A stretch of DNA of 16,577 nucleotides. Source: a bacterium. GTDB taxonomy: Bacteria > Chloroflexota > Dormibacteria > Aeolococcales > Aeolococcaceae. Shown one piece after another: positions 1-8,646 of the stretch. How positions within the stretch are numbered: the stretch's first letter is position 1; each line of letters opens with the position of its first letter. The notes under the pieces were generated by a model that was not told the DNA's origin, did no database searches, and was given only the letters and a program-made list of their open reading frames with translations. The stretch lies in the NCBI GenBank assembly GCA_021850405.1, contig JAJZMA010000119.1, positions 1 to 16,577 on the forward strand, read 5' to 3'. A program made the position numbers and the translations under genes.

Positions 1-248
1 TACTCGATCGTTGCTACCTTCCCGGGAATACCGTGCTTGTTTCGCTTGAAATCAATAACCCGGTAGGTCCGTTTGTGGCCACCCCCACGGTGCCTGACCG
101 TGATCCGCCCCTGCGCGTTGCGGCCACTCCTCTTGGGGAGGTGCTGCAGCAGGGAGCGCTCCGGGCTGGTGCTCGTTATTTCATCAAATGTCGTAACCGA
201 CATAAAGCGCTGGCCGGGGGTCGTTGGCTTGTATTTCTTGATAGGCAT
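1..248 (-). CDS. rplB: 50S ribosomal protein L2, N-terminal part (cut by window edge)
   Basis: This is the first 82 codons of ribosomal protein L2, a large-subunit protein that binds 23S rRNA near the peptidyl-transferase centre. It starts at an ATG 4 nt after the rplW stop, behind a purine-rich GAGGGGGTG Shine-Dalgarno-like stretch. The protein begins [15 protein letters not shown] and includes the conserved [16 protein letters not shown] block near residues 54-69, which is diagnostic for bacterial L2. The reading frame is open to the left edge, so the remaining roughly 190 residues lie outside the window. It is the last visible gene of the fused str/S10 cluster; rpsS and rplV would be expected next. 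The identification is secure. Confidence 0.97.
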   Translation of the reverse strand, partial: MPIKKYKPTTPGQRFMSVTTFDEITSTSPERSLLQHLPKRSGRNAQGRITVRHRGGGHKRTYRVIDFKRNKHGIPGKVATIE

Positions 249-252
249 CCTG

Positions 253-573
253 CTACACCCCCTCGAAAATTCCAGAAATCTTCTGGCCGGGCGCCACTGT
301 CACTATCGCCTTCTTCCAGCTTGGACTAAAGCCATGGACGCGCCTTCCACGGGCAGCGCGCACCCGCTCCTTGCCTCTCACATTGAAAGTGCGCACTGCA
401 ACTACGCGTATCCCGTCAGCGGCATACATGGCCTCAATAGCCTGCCTTATCTCAATCTTGTTGGCGTCAGGAGCGCAGCGAAACGCATACTTGCTTGTCT
501 CCACACCTGAGTATGACTTCTCACTCACCACCGGACGCAGAACAACTGCATGCGGAGCTTCCTGTGCTCTCAC
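253..573 (-). CDS. rplW: 50S ribosomal protein L23
   Basis: Ribosomal protein L23, 106 aa, sits at the exit of the peptide tunnel, where it docks trigger factor and SRP. Visible family features are the N-terminal [12 protein letters not shown] motif (about 10-21), the basic hairpin [18 protein letters not shown] (about 64-81), and the C-terminal [21 protein letters not shown] segment. The length is close to the usual 95-105. The start is GTG and overlaps the rplD stop as GTGA. A good GGAGGTG ribosome-binding sequence lies just upstream, and no ATG is available near the N-terminus, so the GTG start is well supported. Translational coupling to rplD is likely. Confidence 0.97.
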   Translation of the reverse strand: MRAQEAPHAVVLRPVVSEKSYSGVETSKYAFRCAPDANKIEIRQAIEAMYAADGIRVVAVRTFNVRGKERVRAARGRRVHGFSPSWKKAIVTVAPGQKISGIFEGV

Positions 574-1193
574 CTCAACACCTCCACAACATGCTCAACT
601 GCATCCTTGCCCATCACTACAGTGCCCGCCACCAGCAGATCCCTGACCGAAAGATTGCTCGCAAGAACCACCTTTACATGTGGGATATTGCGCGCACTCT
701 TCTCCAGCATCTCGTTGTGGGACCCCAGCACAAAGAGCACCCGCCCCTTGGCCTCAGCGGTATCCAGCATGCGTGCAACAAGCGCTGTGGAGGGCTTCTC
801 GAGGAAGAAACTCTCAAGCAGTCTTATGGAACCGGCCTGTGCCTGTGCTGAAAGTGCCGAACGCAGTGCCAGCCGCCGCTGCTTCCTTGGCATGTCCTTG
901 TGATATGACCGTGGATGAGGTCCAAACACCACACCGCCGCCCTTCCATTGCGGGGACCTCGTAGACCCCTGCCGGGCCCTGCCGGTTCCCTTCTGGCGCC
1001 ATGGCTTGCGGCCACCGCCACTAACCTCGGTGCGGTTCTTGGTGTCAGATGTTCCCTGTCTGGCATTGGCCATCTGGCGCACAAGTGCCTGATGCATTAC
1101 GGCCTTGTTGGGAAGCAGACCAAAGATATCTGCGGCAAGTTCAACCGAACCTACGCGCTGGCCGTCCTGGTCAATGACGGTGGTCTCCAGCAT
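570..1193 (-). CDS. rplD: 50S ribosomal protein L4
   Basis: Ribosomal protein L4, 207 aa, is an early 23S rRNA-binding protein whose extended loop lines the exit tunnel near the macrolide site. The loop is plain at about residues 50-100: TEVSGGGRKPWRQKGTGRAR, then RSPQWKGGGVVFGP. The globular domain follows. The ATG lies 1 nt after the rplC stop (TAGGATG) and is preceded by an AAGGGGGG ribosome-binding sequence. In Escherichia coli L4 represses its own S10 operon through a leader hairpin. No such leader is possible here, because rpsJ is not the first gene of its transcript, so that control is probably absent. Confidence 0.97.
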   Translation of the reverse strand: MLETTVIDQDGQRVGSVELAADIFGLLPNKAVMHQALVRQMANARQGTSDTKNRTEVSGGGRKPWRQKGTGRARQGSTRSPQWKGGGVVFGPHPRSYHKDMPRKQRRLALRSALSAQAQAGSIRLLESFFLEKPSTALVARMLDTAEAKGRVLFVLGSHNEMLEKSARNIPHVKVVLASNLSVRDLLVAGTVVMGKDAVEHVVEVLR

Positions 1194-1194
1194 C

Positions 1195-1818
1195 CTACTG
1201 CCCCCCTTCCGAAGAACGGATCATGACGACTGCATTGGTGTGACCAGGCACCGCTCCCTTAATGAGGATCAGATGGCGTTCAGCGTCCACGCGCACCACC
1301 TCGAGGTTGCGTACCGTGGTGCGGTGTGACCCCATATGCCCAGCCATACGGACCCCTTTGAAGGTCCTTGCTGCATCCACTGACCCAATGGAGCCAGCCT
1401 GCCGGATATTATGGGAGCCGTGGGATACAGGGCCCCTGCCAAAGTTATGACGCTTGACCTGGCCAGCAAAGCCCTTGCCCTTGCTAACTCCAATCACATC
1501 GACTATATCGCCAGCTGAGAACAGTTCCACTGTGACCGCGTCTCCAGGCTTGCCACTGCCATTGCGAAGCTCCCGCAGCACGCGATGAGGCTTGAGACCA
1601 GCGGCCTTGTAATGGCCAAGCAGGGGCTGGGGGACACCTTTCCTGGTAGCGCGCTCGTCAAAGGCGAGCTGAACCGCATCATAGCCTTCCACAGGACTGC
1701 TCTTGGTTTGCACCACCTTGCAGTCACCGCTCTGGAGCACAGTCACAGGCATCACTGTTCCAGAATCGGTAAACAGCTGTGTCATCCCGATCTTCCGGGC
1801 AAGTATTCCCCTGGTCAC
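1195..1818 (-). CDS. rplC: 50S ribosomal protein L3
   Basis: Ribosomal protein L3, 207 aa, is an assembly initiator for the large subunit and reaches toward the peptidyl-transferase centre. The N-terminus [13 protein letters not shown] and the central block [17 protein letters not shown] with [14 protein letters not shown] (about 114-145) are typical. The start is GTG, overlapping the rpsJ stop as GTGA; the next Met lies inside the conserved IGMTQ motif and is too late. Where E. coli L3 has the Gln methylated by PrmB, just after SIG, this protein has Ser146, so that modification is not expected. This is inferred from a remembered alignment. Confidence 0.97.
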   Translation of the reverse strand: MTRGILARKIGMTQLFTDSGTVMPVTVLQSGDCKVVQTKSSPVEGYDAVQLAFDERATRKGVPQPLLGHYKAAGLKPHRVLRELRNGSGKPGDAVTVELFSAGDIVDVIGVSKGKGFAGQVKRHNFGRGPVSHGSHNIRQAGSIGSVDAARTFKGVRMAGHMGSHRTTVRNLEVVRVDAERHLILIKGAVPGHTNAVVMIRSSEGGQ

Positions 1819-2120
1819 AGCTTTATCTCGATGTTCACACCACTGGGCAGGTTCAGGCGCATCAGCGCATCGACAACCTTTGGATTCGGGTCCAGAATGT
1901 CGAGAATCCGCTTGTGAACGCGCATTTCATACTGGTCCCTGGAATCCTTGTCCTTGAATGGTGAACGGATAACGGTGTACTTGGTAATTGATGTAGGAAG
2001 AGGAACCGGCCCGGCAACACGCGTGCCGGTGCGCTGGGCAGTATCGACAATTCTTGTCGCAGCCTGGTCCAGCAGGCGATGGTCGTAGGCTTTTAGCCTG
2101 ATACGAATTTTCTGTGCCAT
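1815..2120 (-). CDS. rpsJ: 30S ribosomal protein S10 (NusE)
   Basis: Ribosomal protein S10, 101 aa, is a small-subunit head protein. As NusE it also links NusG/NusB to transcribing RNA polymerase. The protein begins [20 protein letters not shown] and ends with [13 protein letters not shown], as expected for full-length S10. An upstream in-frame extension of about 44 codons exists, but it would overlap the tuf gene and lacks similarity to S10, so the ATG at 2120 is chosen. The 46-nt gap after tuf is strongly purine-rich on the coding strand and could supply the ribosome-binding site. This gene is the junction between the str and S10 groups; its stop overlaps the rplC start. Confidence 0.97.
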   Translation of the reverse strand: MAQKIRIRLKAYDHRLLDQAATRIVDTAQRTGTRVAGPVPLPTSITKYTVIRSPFKDKDSRDQYEMRVHKRILDILDPNPKVVDALMRLNLPSGVNIEIKL

Positions 2121-2166
2121 CTCAAATAACCGGTTCTTTTCTCTCTCTTCTTCTTCTGACCAGTGC

Positions 2167-3351
2167 CTACTTCTGGATCGAGGTGACTGCACCCGCTCCG
2201 ACGGTACGACCACCCTCACGGATAGCAAAGCGCATGCCATCTTCCACCGCAATCGGAGTTATGAGCTCGATGTCCATCTCCACGTTGTCCCCTGGCATGC
2301 ACATCTCCACTCCCTCAGGAAGCTGGATGGTACCAGTTACATCAGTGGTACGGATATAGAACTGCGGCCGATAGCCCTTGAAGAATGGGGTATGCCTCCC
2401 GCCTTCATCCTTGCTCAGGACGTAAACCTGCGCCTTGAACTTGGTGTGGGGAGTAATGGTCCCTGGCTTTGCCAGCACCTGGCCACGCTCTACTTCTTCC
2501 CGCTTTACGCCACGGATAAGGCAGCCGACATTCATGCCCGCCTCACCCTGGTCCAGCAGCTTGTGGAACATCTCAACCCCGGTAACCACAGTCTTGGTGG
2601 TCTCCTTGATTCCAACAATCTCAACTGGCTCGTTCACCTTCACGACGCCACGCTCAATCCTGCCGGTTACGACCGTACCGCGCCCCTCAATGGAGAACAC
2701 ATCCTCAATCGGCATCATGAACGGCTTGTCAATGGGACGCTCTGGAACAGGAATGTAGTCATCAACAGCTGCCATGAGCTGCATGATCTGCTCCTGAGCT
2801 GCAGCATCCCCTTCAAGGGCCTTCAGTGCTGACACACGCACGATTGGTACATCGTCGGCAGGGAACTCGTACTTGCCCAGCAGCTCACGGATCTCCAGTT
2901 CTACCAGATCCAGCAGTTCCGGGTCATCCACCATGTCCACCTTGTTCAGCGCCACAACGATGTATGGGACACCAACCTGGCGGGCAAGAAGGATATGCTC
3001 CCGCGTCTGGGGCATGGGGCCATCTGTGGCCGCCACAACCAGGATTGCGCCGTCCATCTGTGCAGCGCCAGTAATCATGTTCTTGATGTAGTCGGCATGG
3101 CCGGGGCAGTCCACGTGAGCGTAATGCCGGTTGGCAGTCTCATACTCCACGTGGGAGGCTGCGATTGTGATTCCGCGCGCCTTTTCCTCGGGTGCATTGT
3201 CGATGGAATCGAATGAGCGAAACTCAGCACCACCCTTCTCTGCCAGCACCTTGGTGATGGCTGCTGTCAGGGTAGTCTTGCCATGGTCGATATGCCCGAT
3301 GGTGCCCACGTTCAGGTGGGGCTTGCTGTTGTCGTACTTCTTCTTTGCCAT
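2167..3351 (-). CDS. tuf: Elongation factor Tu
   Basis: EF-Tu, 394 aa, is the GTPase that delivers aminoacyl-tRNA to the ribosomal A site. The G motifs are complete: GHIDHGKT (19-26), the switch I segment ending RGITIA (59-64), DCPGH (81-85, catalytic His85), NKVD (136-139) and SALK (174-177). Domains II and III follow, with [13 protein letters not shown] and the C-terminal [15 protein letters not shown]. The length is normal and no truncation is seen. The ATG start has AGAAAGG about 8 nt upstream. It is separated from fusA by 85 nt, the longest gap in the cluster, where an internal promoter or processing site might lie. I found no convincing promoter hexamers there. Confidence 0.98.
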   Translation of the reverse strand: MAKKKYDNSKPHLNVGTIGHIDHGKTTLTAAITKVLAEKGGAEFRSFDSIDNAPEEKARGITIAASHVEYETANRHYAHVDCPGHADYIKNMITGAAQMDGAILVVAATDGPMPQTREHILLARQVGVPYIVVALNKVDMVDDPELLDLVELEIRELLGKYEFPADDVPIVRVSALKALEGDAAAQEQIMQLMAAVDDYIPVPERPIDKPFMMPIEDVFSIEGRGTVVTGRIERGVVKVNEPVEIVGIKETTKTVVTGVEMFHKLLDQGEAGMNVGCLIRGVKREEVERGQVLAKPGTITPHTKFKAQVYVLSKDEGGRHTPFFKGYRPQFYIRTTDVTGTIQLPEGVEMCMPGDNVEMDIELITPIAVEDGMRFAIREGGRTVGAGAVTSIQK

Positions 3352-3436
3352 TTCTCTGCCTTTCTAACCTCTATTTGCCTGTTCTGCCTCTAACTGACTG
3401 ACGCATCTATTCCAGTGCCAAGCTGATTCCTGTCTG

Positions 3437-5530
3437 CTAACCCTTCGCCTTGACCACGATCTCCTCAGCGATGTTCTTGGGGACCTGCTGATAGTGGGAA
3501 AACTCCATGGAGTACGTGGCGCGCCCCTGGGTATTGCTACGAAGTTCGTTCACATACCCAAACATGGTTGCCAGCGGCACCTCGGCGTTGACCATCTGGC
3601 TGCCGCCGCGGCTCTCCATTCCGAGGATTGTCCCACGTCTGCCAGTCAGATCGCCAATCACATCTCCCATGAACTCCTCAGGCATGCTGACTGCGACCTT
3701 CATGATCGGCTCAAGCAGGACTGGACTGGCCTTTGCCATGCCATCCTTGATTCCCATCGATCCAGCAATCTGGAACGCCTGCTCATTGGAGTCCACCTCG
3801 TGGAACGAGCCGTCCACCAGGGTGACCTTCACATCAACCACAGGATATCCAGCAAGGACTCCATTGTTCAGGGCTTCAATCATTCCCTTTTCGGCGGGCC
3901 CGATATACTCCTTGGGAATCGCACCACCGACGATCTTGTTCACAAACTCAAAGCCCTTCCCGGTCTCGTTGGGCTCAACCTCAAGCTCAACATGCCCATA
4001 CTGGCCCCGACCGCCTGACTGCCTTACAAACCGGCCTGTACCATGTGCCTTTCCTGTAATCGTCTCCCGGTACGCGACCTGTGGCTTACCCACATTGGCA
4101 TCGACCTTAAACTCCCGGAGCATCCGGTCCACGATGATCTCAAGGTGCAATTCCCCCATCCCGGCAATGATGGTCTGCCCAGTCTCCTGGTCAGTCCGCA
4201 CGTTGAAGGTTGGATCCTCCTCTGCGAGCTTCTGCAGGGCAACACCCATCTTGTCCTGGTCGGCCTTGGTACGGGGCTCAATCGCCACGGAGATCACCGG
4301 CTCAGGGAAGTTTATGGACTCCAGGATTATTGGGGCCTCCTCGGCACACAGAGTGTCTCCCGTGACTGTCTTGCGCGACCCGATAGCGGCCGCAATATCC
4401 CCGGTGCGCACCTCTTCTATCTCTTCGCGATGGTTGGCATGCATCTGCAGCAGCCGCCCCACCCGTTCCTTCTCTCCCTTGGTCGAGTTATAAACGTAGG
4501 ACCCGCTTCGCAGCAGTCCACTGTAAACACGGAAGAAGGTGAGTTTCCCGACAAACGGGTCGGTCGCAATCTTGAAGGCAAGGGCAGAAAACGGGGCGTC
4601 ATCCTTGACTGCACGTGTGGACTCTGCACCAGCGTTTCTTGGGTCGTGCCCCGCTATGGCAGGCTTGTCCAGAGGCGAAGGCAGAAAATCGACAACCGCA
4701 TCCAGCATCGGCTGCACACCCTTGTTCTTCAGGGCACTGCCGCAAAGAACCGGCACCAGTGCTGCTGACACCGTACCCGCCCGCAGTCCTCGCAGGATCT
4801 CGTCAGGGCTTGGCTCCTCCCCTTCAAGGTACATGCCCATCAGATGGTCATCGTTCTCAGATACTGCCTCAATAAGAGCGCGGCGGTACTCCGCGACCAG
4901 GTCAGCCATACTCTCCGGGATGGCCGACCGCTCCAGTGTCGTCCCGAGGTCATCGGTGTAGATGATCGCCTCATTACGGACCAGGTCCACTATTCCACGA
5001 AAGTCGGCCTCAGCCCCGATGGGGAGCTGGATGCAGACCGGATTGGCCCCAAGGCGCTCGCGAATGGCTTTCACTGCAGCGAAGAAATTCGCCCCGATCC
5101 GGTCCATCTTGTTTATAAATGCGATTCGCGGAACCGAGTACCTGTCAGCCTGGCGCCATACAGTCTCAGACTGGGGCTCGACCCCAGCAACAGCGTCAAA
5201 AACCGCCACAGCCCCGTCGAGTACACGCAGGCTGCGTTCCACTTCAACGGTAAAGTCCACGTGTCCAGGTGTGTCAATTATGTTGACCCGGTGTCCACGC
5301 CACTCTGCAGCGGTTGCAGCGGACGTGATGGTTATACCACGCTCCTGCTCCTGAACCATCCAGTCCATGGTTGCAGCGCCTTCGTGTACCTCTCCCATCT
5401 TGTGGATGCGACCGGTATAGAAAAGAATCCTTTCGGTAGTAGTGGTCTTGCCGGCATCAATGTGCGCCATTATCCCGATGTTTCTGGTCTTCTCCAGCGG
5501 GAATGCACGGGTGCCTACGGCGGTTGCCAT
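3437..5530 (-). CDS. fusA: Elongation factor G
   Basis: EF-G, 697 aa, is the GTPase that drives tRNA-mRNA translocation and, with ribosome recycling factor, subunit splitting. The G domain has [12 protein letters not shown] (22-33), [10 protein letters not shown] (64-73), DTPGH (86-90) and NKMD (140-143). The later domains follow in the normal order, including the domain IV block [10 protein letters not shown] and the C-terminal [29 protein letters not shown]. Length and domain content match a standard bacterial FusA rather than the divergent mitochondrial-type EF-G2. The ATG lies 2 nt after the rpsG stop with no strong Shine-Dalgarno sequence, which suggests coupling to rpsG translation. Confidence 0.98.
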   Translation of the reverse strand: MATAVGTRAFPLEKTRNIGIMAHIDAGKTTTTERILFYTGRIHKMGEVHEGAATMDWMVQEQERGITITSAATAAEWRGHRVNIIDTPGHVDFTVEVERSLRVLDGAVAVFDAVAGVEPQSETVWRQADRYSVPRIAFINKMDRIGANFFAAVKAIRERLGANPVCIQLPIGAEADFRGIVDLVRNEAIIYTDDLGTTLERSAIPESMADLVAEYRRALIEAVSENDDHLMGMYLEGEEPSPDEILRGLRAGTVSAALVPVLCGSALKNKGVQPMLDAVVDFLPSPLDKPAIAGHDPRNAGAESTRAVKDDAPFSALAFKIATDPFVGKLTFFRVYSGLLRSGSYVYNSTKGEKERVGRLLQMHANHREEIEEVRTGDIAAAIGSRKTVTGDTLCAEEAPIILESINFPEPVISVAIEPRTKADQDKMGVALQKLAEEDPTFNVRTDQETGQTIIAGMGELHLEIIVDRMLREFKVDANVGKPQVAYRETITGKAHGTGRFVRQSGGRGQYGHVELEVEPNETGKGFEFVNKIVGGAIPKEYIGPAEKGMIEALNNGVLAGYPVVDVKVTLVDGSFHEVDSNEQAFQIAGSMGIKDGMAKASPVLLEPIMKVAVSMPEEFMGDVIGDLTGRRGTILGMESRGGSQMVNAEVPLATMFGYVNELRSNTQGRATYSMEFSHYQQVPKNIAEEIVVKAKG

Positions 5531-5532
5531 CG

Positions 5533-6003
5533 TCAGTACCGGAAGTGGGAGAATGCCTTGTTGGATTCAGCCATCTTGTGCGTATCCTCACGCCGCTTGA
5601 TGGAGGCTCCAACTCCATTAGCAGCATCCAGCAACTCGGCTGCAAGCTTGTCTGCCATGCTCTTCCCACTGCGGGAGCGCGCGTACCGGATAATCCAGCG
5701 CCGGGCCAGCGCGGAACGCCGATCCTGCCGGATCTCAACTGGCACCTGATAGGTTGCACCACCCACCCGCTTGGGTTTCACTTCGAGCACCGGGGTGACA
5801 TTGCGCATTGCCTGTTCAAAGACATCCAGCGGCTCCCGCCTTGACGACCGCCGTACCTTCTCAAAGGCCTCATAAAGGATCGCCTGGGAGACGCTCTTCT
5901 TGCCTGCAAGCATGAGGCAGTTTATGAATTTGGCTACGCCAACATTGCCGTAGATCGGGTCGGCAATAATAGTCCGCTTGGTTACTCTCTGTCTACGTGG
6001 CAT
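5533..6003 (-). CDS. rpsG: 30S ribosomal protein S7
   Basis: Ribosomal protein S7, 156 aa, nucleates folding of the 16S rRNA 3' major domain and contacts the E-site tRNA. The protein begins [20 protein letters not shown], contains [13 protein letters not shown] and [12 protein letters not shown], and ends with [19 protein letters not shown]. This is the standard 156-residue form. The ATG is 3 nt after the rpsL stop and 2 nt separate its stop from fusA. In E. coli S7 is the translational repressor of the str operon through the rpsL-rpsG gap. Here that gap is only 3 nt, so the E. coli-type target hairpin cannot be present. Confidence 0.98.
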   Translation of the reverse strand: MPRRQRVTKRTIIADPIYGNVGVAKFINCLMLAGKKSVSQAILYEAFEKVRRSSRREPLDVFEQAMRNVTPVLEVKPKRVGGATYQVPVEIRQDRRSALARRWIIRYARSRSGKSMADKLAAELLDAANGVGASIKRREDTHKMAESNKAFSHFRY

Positions 6004-6006
6004 GGC

Positions 6007-6390
6007 TTACTTTGCTGCTGCCTTTTCGCGCTTTGAACCATACTTGCTGCGCGCCTGCTTGCGATTCCTTGTGCCTGCAGTATCAAGGGCGCCACGAATC
6101 ACGTGGTAGCGCACGCCGGGCAGGTCCTTGACACGTCCACCACGAATCAGGACAACGGAGTGCTCCTGAAGGTTATGGCCGATGCCCGGAATGTAGGCGG
6201 TCACCTCAACCTTGCTCGTAAGACGCACACGTGCCACCTTCCGGAGCGCAGAGTTTGGCTTCTTGGGAGTTGTGGTGTAGACCCTCACGCACACACCGCG
6301 GCGCTGTGGGCAAGCCTTCAGGGCAGGTGCCTTGGTCTTCTTGACCAACGTCTTTCGGCCCTTCCGGACCAGCTGCTGAATAGTGGGCAC
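6007..6390 (-). CDS. rpsL: 30S ribosomal protein S12
   Basis: Ribosomal protein S12, 127 aa, is the decoding-centre protein that governs accuracy. The conserved core [20 protein letters not shown] (39-57) and [12 protein letters not shown] (85-96) is intact. Lys43 and Lys88, the classical streptomycin-resistance positions, are both unmutated. Asp89, which is methylthiolated by RimO in some bacteria, is present. The start is GTG: the sequence continues [11 protein letters not shown] as in homologues, and GGAG lies a few bases upstream, whereas an ATG further upstream is in another frame. It is the first gene of the cluster; no rpoB or rpoC lies immediately ahead of it. Confidence 0.98.
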   Translation of the reverse strand: MPTIQQLVRKGRKTLVKKTKAPALKACPQRRGVCVRVYTTTPKKPNSALRKVARVRLTSKVEVTAYIPGIGHNLQEHSVVLIRGGRVKDLPGVRYHVIRGALDTAGTRNRKQARSKYGSKREKAAAK

Positions 6391-6470
6391 GGGTCTCCAT
6401 ATAGAACACTTAGAACTGTTTGCAGCAGAACGATGCCCGCAAGCGGACCCGCGCTACTACGCGACCGCTC

Positions 6471-6500
6471 ATGGTAGCAGTGAAAGAGCCCAAAGGTCAA
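6471..6500 (-). promoter_or_regulatory. Candidate sigma-70-type promoter of the str/S10 cluster
   Basis: On the minus strand, TTGACC (6500-6495) is followed after 18 nt by TACCAT (6476-6471). TGC directly before the hexamer makes it an extended -10 element. Transcription would start near 6464, giving a leader of about 74 nt before the rpsL GTG. The -35 matches five of six consensus bases and the -10 matches four. This was read by eye and has not been tested by any scoring. Confidence 0.45.
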
Positions 6501-6509
6501 ATTAAAGCT

Positions 6510-6542
6510 GGAGCGGAGCGGAGTGCAGGCAGGGCGGAGCGG
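6510..6542. repeat. Short purine-rich degenerate repeat
   Basis: GGAGCGGAGCGGAG at 6510-6523 is followed by GGCGGAGCGG at 6533-6542, so the unit GGAGCG recurs. It lies just upstream (relative to rpsL) of the candidate promoter -35 element. This could be simple-sequence drift, or an upstream element of the promoter. Confidence 0.45.
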
Positions 6543-6627
6543 TCATGGCTGCACGACTGTCGTTCATTGCCGCAGGACAAGCTTCTGCCCGCAGTTCGGC
6601 ACCTCGCCCAGCTTCAACCCCAGCAGA

Positions 6628-6658
6628 GCCCCCTCCCATTTATCTATCATCAGGGGGC
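6628..6658 (+). promoter_or_regulatory. Inverted repeat enclosing a -10-like hexamer
   Basis: GCCCCCT (6628-6634) and AGGGGGC (6652-6658) are perfect 7-bp inverted repeats with a 17-nt loop. Inside the loop lies TATCAT (6645-6650), which matches the -10 consensus at five of six positions. No good -35 is visible at the right distance. It sits about 30 nt before the start codon of the winged-helix gene. It may be an operator overlapping the promoter, or a hairpin at the transcript 5' end. Confidence 0.35.
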
Positions 6659-6689
6659 ACTGAGGCATTAAGAAAAGCAAGGAGTCCAG

Positions 6690-7322
6690 ATGACCGACCC
6701 AGAAACTGTCCCCAGCAACGATTTTGCCTCAGGACTGGCGCATGCCCAGGCATACTCCATGCCAGTGGACCACCGTCTGGCTACAGCGATACTGCTTAGG
6801 ACACTGGATGGCAGCCACGCCACCAGCATGGGAGACACCTCAATCTGGTCTCTGGTACGCAGCATAAAGGCAACCACCCTGGAAGGGCTTGCGGCTGTCC
6901 GCCGACTGTGTGAAGAGGGTCTGCTGCAGAAGGAAACCGGTCACATGCCCCATATGGTCACACTCTCCCCAGAGGGTGTTGCCCTGGCAACCAAGCTAAA
7001 GTCCGGCGGAGCCGAAAAGAAAGCAGAAGCCAGCACACGGATGGCAGCCCTCTGCGCCCGCCCCGCCGATGCCATGAAGGCGGACTCAACCATATGGAAC
7101 GTAGCCCTCCAGTCGCTCCGGGAATGCCCAGAGCGTAGCCTCTACCTTATGGCCCGCAAAAACAAGGTGGACCTGATGGAACTAGGCGCAGTCATGGCAG
7201 CGCTGGAGTTTGCCGGATTTGTCAGTGTCAATTCAGGAAGCGAGACGGTCCGGGTAACCCAGAAAGGGTGGGACTGGCTGGTATCGAGGCCGAAGGCCAG
7301 AAAGGGGCTCGCACTCGGGTAG
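6690..7322 (+). CDS. Uncharacterised protein with two winged-helix-like domains
   Basis: I do not recognise a named family for this 210-aa protein. The sequence suggests two helix-turn-helix/winged-helix units. The first is at about 28-104, with LEGLAAVRRLCEEGLL as recognition-helix region and HMVTLSPEGVALAT as wing. The second is at about 132-202, with LMELGAVMAALEFAGFV and SETVRVTQKGWDWL. Both units open with a similar (T/S)(S/T)IW segment (about 50-53 and 132-136), which suggests an internal duplication. A charged Lys/Glu linker (about 105-115) joins them. There is no signal peptide or membrane segment. The ATG has a clear AGGAG about 6 nt upstream. It is divergent from rpsL and convergent with the aldo/keto reductase. 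A DNA-binding regulatory role is inference from fold only. Confidence 0.8.
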   Translation: MTDPETVPSNDFASGLAHAQAYSMPVDHRLATAILLRTLDGSHATSMGDTSIWSLVRSIKATTLEGLAAVRRLCEEGLLQKETGHMPHMVTLSPEGVALATKLKSGGAEKKAEASTRMAALCARPADAMKADSTIWNVALQSLRECPERSLYLMARKNKVDLMELGAVMAALEFAGFVSVNSGSETVRVTQKGWDWLVSRPKARKGLALG

Positions 7323-7376
7323 AAAGGAGCCGGTCAGGGCTGAAGACCTGTCCAGTGTCTTCCTGTGACACCCGGC

Positions 7377-7405
7377 GGGAGCCAATCGGTATCGCCAAGG
7401 CTCTC
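7377..7405. other. Weak stem-loop between convergent genes
   Basis: GGGAGCC (7377-7383) can pair with GGCTCTC (7399-7405), with one G-T wobble and a 15-nt loop. It lies in the gap between the stop codons of the winged-helix gene and the aldo/keto reductase gene. No T-run follows on either strand, so it is not a standard intrinsic terminator. It could still mark the 3' ends of both transcripts. Confidence 0.25.
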
Positions 7406-7512
7406 CCGACCAACTCCCACGGGCTTTTCTCGCGGCCTGAATCCCGCTGGAGTTCTATGTGGCTGCCGGTGCTGGCGGCCGATCTGAACCAGACGTGCGG
7501 CGGCAGGCAGCC

Positions 7513-8496
7513 CTACACGTTGAGTCTTGCCATGTTCTCTGCAGTGTAGCGCTCCCCTGCCGCTACTCCCCTGGGCGCAATCTCCTCAATGGCCGCCAGC
7601 TCCTGCTCCGTCAACCGGATCTCCAGTGCGCCCAGATCCTCCTCCAGATAGCTACGCCGCTTGGTCCCGGGAATTGGCACTATATCTTTCCCCTGTGCCA
7701 GTACCCAGGCGATGGCTATCTGCGCAGGAGTGGCGTTGCGCGTCCGGGCCAGCTCCTTGACCTTTTCCACCACATCCAGATTGCGCTGGAAATTCTCCCC
7801 TGTAAACCGGGGGTGGCCCTTGCGGAAATCGCCATCCTGAAACTGGGACGGGTCGGTTATGGTCCCGGAGAGAAATCCCCGGCCGACGGGACTGTAGGCC
7901 ACTACCCCTATGCCAAGCTCCCGTGTGGCAGCGAGCAGCCCATCCTCAGGATCCCGTGTAAAGAGGGAGTACTCATACTGGGCTGCAGCCATGGGGTGGA
8001 CAGCATGCGCCCGCCTGAGCGTGGCGATCGCTGCCTCAGATATTCCAAGGTAACGCACCTTGCCCGCTGCAACCAGCTCTGACATGGCCCCCCAGGTCTC
8101 CTCGATGGGAACCGATGGATCTACCCGGTGCTGATAGTACAGATCGATATGGTCGACCCCAAGCCTCGCCAGTGAGGCATCGCAGGCCTGCGGCACATAC
8201 TCAGGGCGTCCATTTACACCCACCCAGCTGCCATCCGCACGGCGCTCATTGCCGAACTTGGTGGCAATTACTACCCCCTCTCGCCTACCCTTGAGTGCCC
8301 TGCCCAGCAGCACCTCATTGGTAAAGGGTCCGTACATGTCAGCTGTATCGAAGAAATCCACGCCCATTTCCAGTGCCCTATGGATTGTGGCGAGCGCTTC
8401 CTGCTCATCCGCAGGACCATACGACTGGCTCATACCCATGCAGCCAAGACCGATCGCAGAAACAGACAACCCTTGACCCAGGGAACGCTTCTCCAT
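7513..8496 (-). CDS. Aldo/keto reductase
   Basis: This 327-aa cytosolic NADPH-dependent oxidoreductase has the aldo/keto reductase TIM-barrel fold. The catalytic tetrad is complete: Asp50 and Tyr55 in [14 protein letters not shown], Lys80 in VVIATKFG, and His123 in LYYQHRVD. The N-terminus [15 protein letters not shown] and the C-terminal [19 protein letters not shown] are typical of the AKR13-like group (YakC-type), which reduces aldehydes and ketones of uncertain physiological identity. The start is set at the ATG at 8496 because AAGGAGG lies about 9 nt upstream; a longer frame beginning 17 codons earlier lacks such a site and would add residues outside the domain. The gene is the last of the minus-strand metabolic set, 150 nt after hemQ. 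Substrate cannot be read from sequence. Confidence 0.93.
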   Translation of the reverse strand: MEKRSLGQGLSVSAIGLGCMGMSQSYGPADEQEALATIHRALEMGVDFFDTADMYGPFTNEVLLGRALKGRREGVVIATKFGNERRADGSWVGVNGRPEYVPQACDASLARLGVDHIDLYYQHRVDPSVPIEETWGAMSELVAAGKVRYLGISEAAIATLRRAHAVHPMAAAQYEYSLFTRDPEDGLLAATRELGIGVVAYSPVGRGFLSGTITDPSQFQDGDFRKGHPRFTGENFQRNLDVVEKVKELARTRNATPAQIAIAWVLAQGKDIVPIPGTKRRSYLEEDLGALEIRLTEQELAAIEEIAPRGVAAGERYTAENMARLNV

Positions 8497-8518
8497 GCTA
8501 CATCCCTCCTTGAAAATC

Positions 8519-8531
8519 GCCTGCATCAGGC
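8519..8531 (-). promoter_or_regulatory. Compact hairpin just upstream of the aldo/keto reductase ribosome-binding site
   Basis: GCCTG-CAT-CAGGC is a perfect 5-bp inverted repeat with a 3-nt loop, ending about 8 nt before the AAGGAGG of the reductase gene. It could be an operator half-site pair or an mRNA hairpin that modulates initiation. No regulator family is indicated by the sequence itself. Confidence 0.25.
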
Positions 8532-8555
8532 TGCATGCAACATCCATACGCTACC

Positions 8556-8571
8556 ACCAGTGCACCAGTGC
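8556..8571. repeat. Tandem 8-bp repeat in the hemQ-reductase gap
   Basis: ACCAGTGC occurs twice head to tail (8556-8563, 8564-8571). The gap between hemQ and the reductase gene contains no coding sequence that I can support. The repeat is too short to assign a role. Confidence 0.5.
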
Positions 8572-8646
8572 AGGCAGCGGGTCACGCCATGGCAAGGGTG
8601 TACCGGGGAGAGCGGCGGGACTTTTTATTTACCGCCTGGTAACGGC

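Larger units (their letters stand above)
6391..6689. other. Divergent intergenic region between rpsL and the winged-helix gene
   Basis: These 299 bases separate two genes transcribed away from each other. They contain a candidate rpsL promoter and leader (6390-6500), a short purine-rich repeat stretch with the unit GGAGCG (6510-6523 and 6533-6542), and an inverted repeat near the plus-strand gene (6628-6658). Short reading frames exist on both strands, but none has a supported start or recognisable protein. I see no RNA gene. Confidence 0.7.

Noticed and set aside
2121..2252. N-terminal extension of rpsJ by 44 codons
   Set aside because: It would overlap the 3' end of tuf, and S10 is complete from the ATG at 2120.
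3494..5749. Long plus-strand open frames (up to 328 codons) opposite fusA and rpsG
   Set aside because: They are antisense to a perfectly conserved EF-G and S7. Their translations are Ser/Arg/Pro-rich with no recognisable family, as expected for shadow frames in GC-rich coding DNA.
8600..8646. T-rich stretch GACTTTTTATTTA between GGCGG and CCGCC after hemQ, considered as a terminator
   Set aside because: The T-run falls inside the loop rather than after the stem, and on the strand opposite to hemQ transcription.
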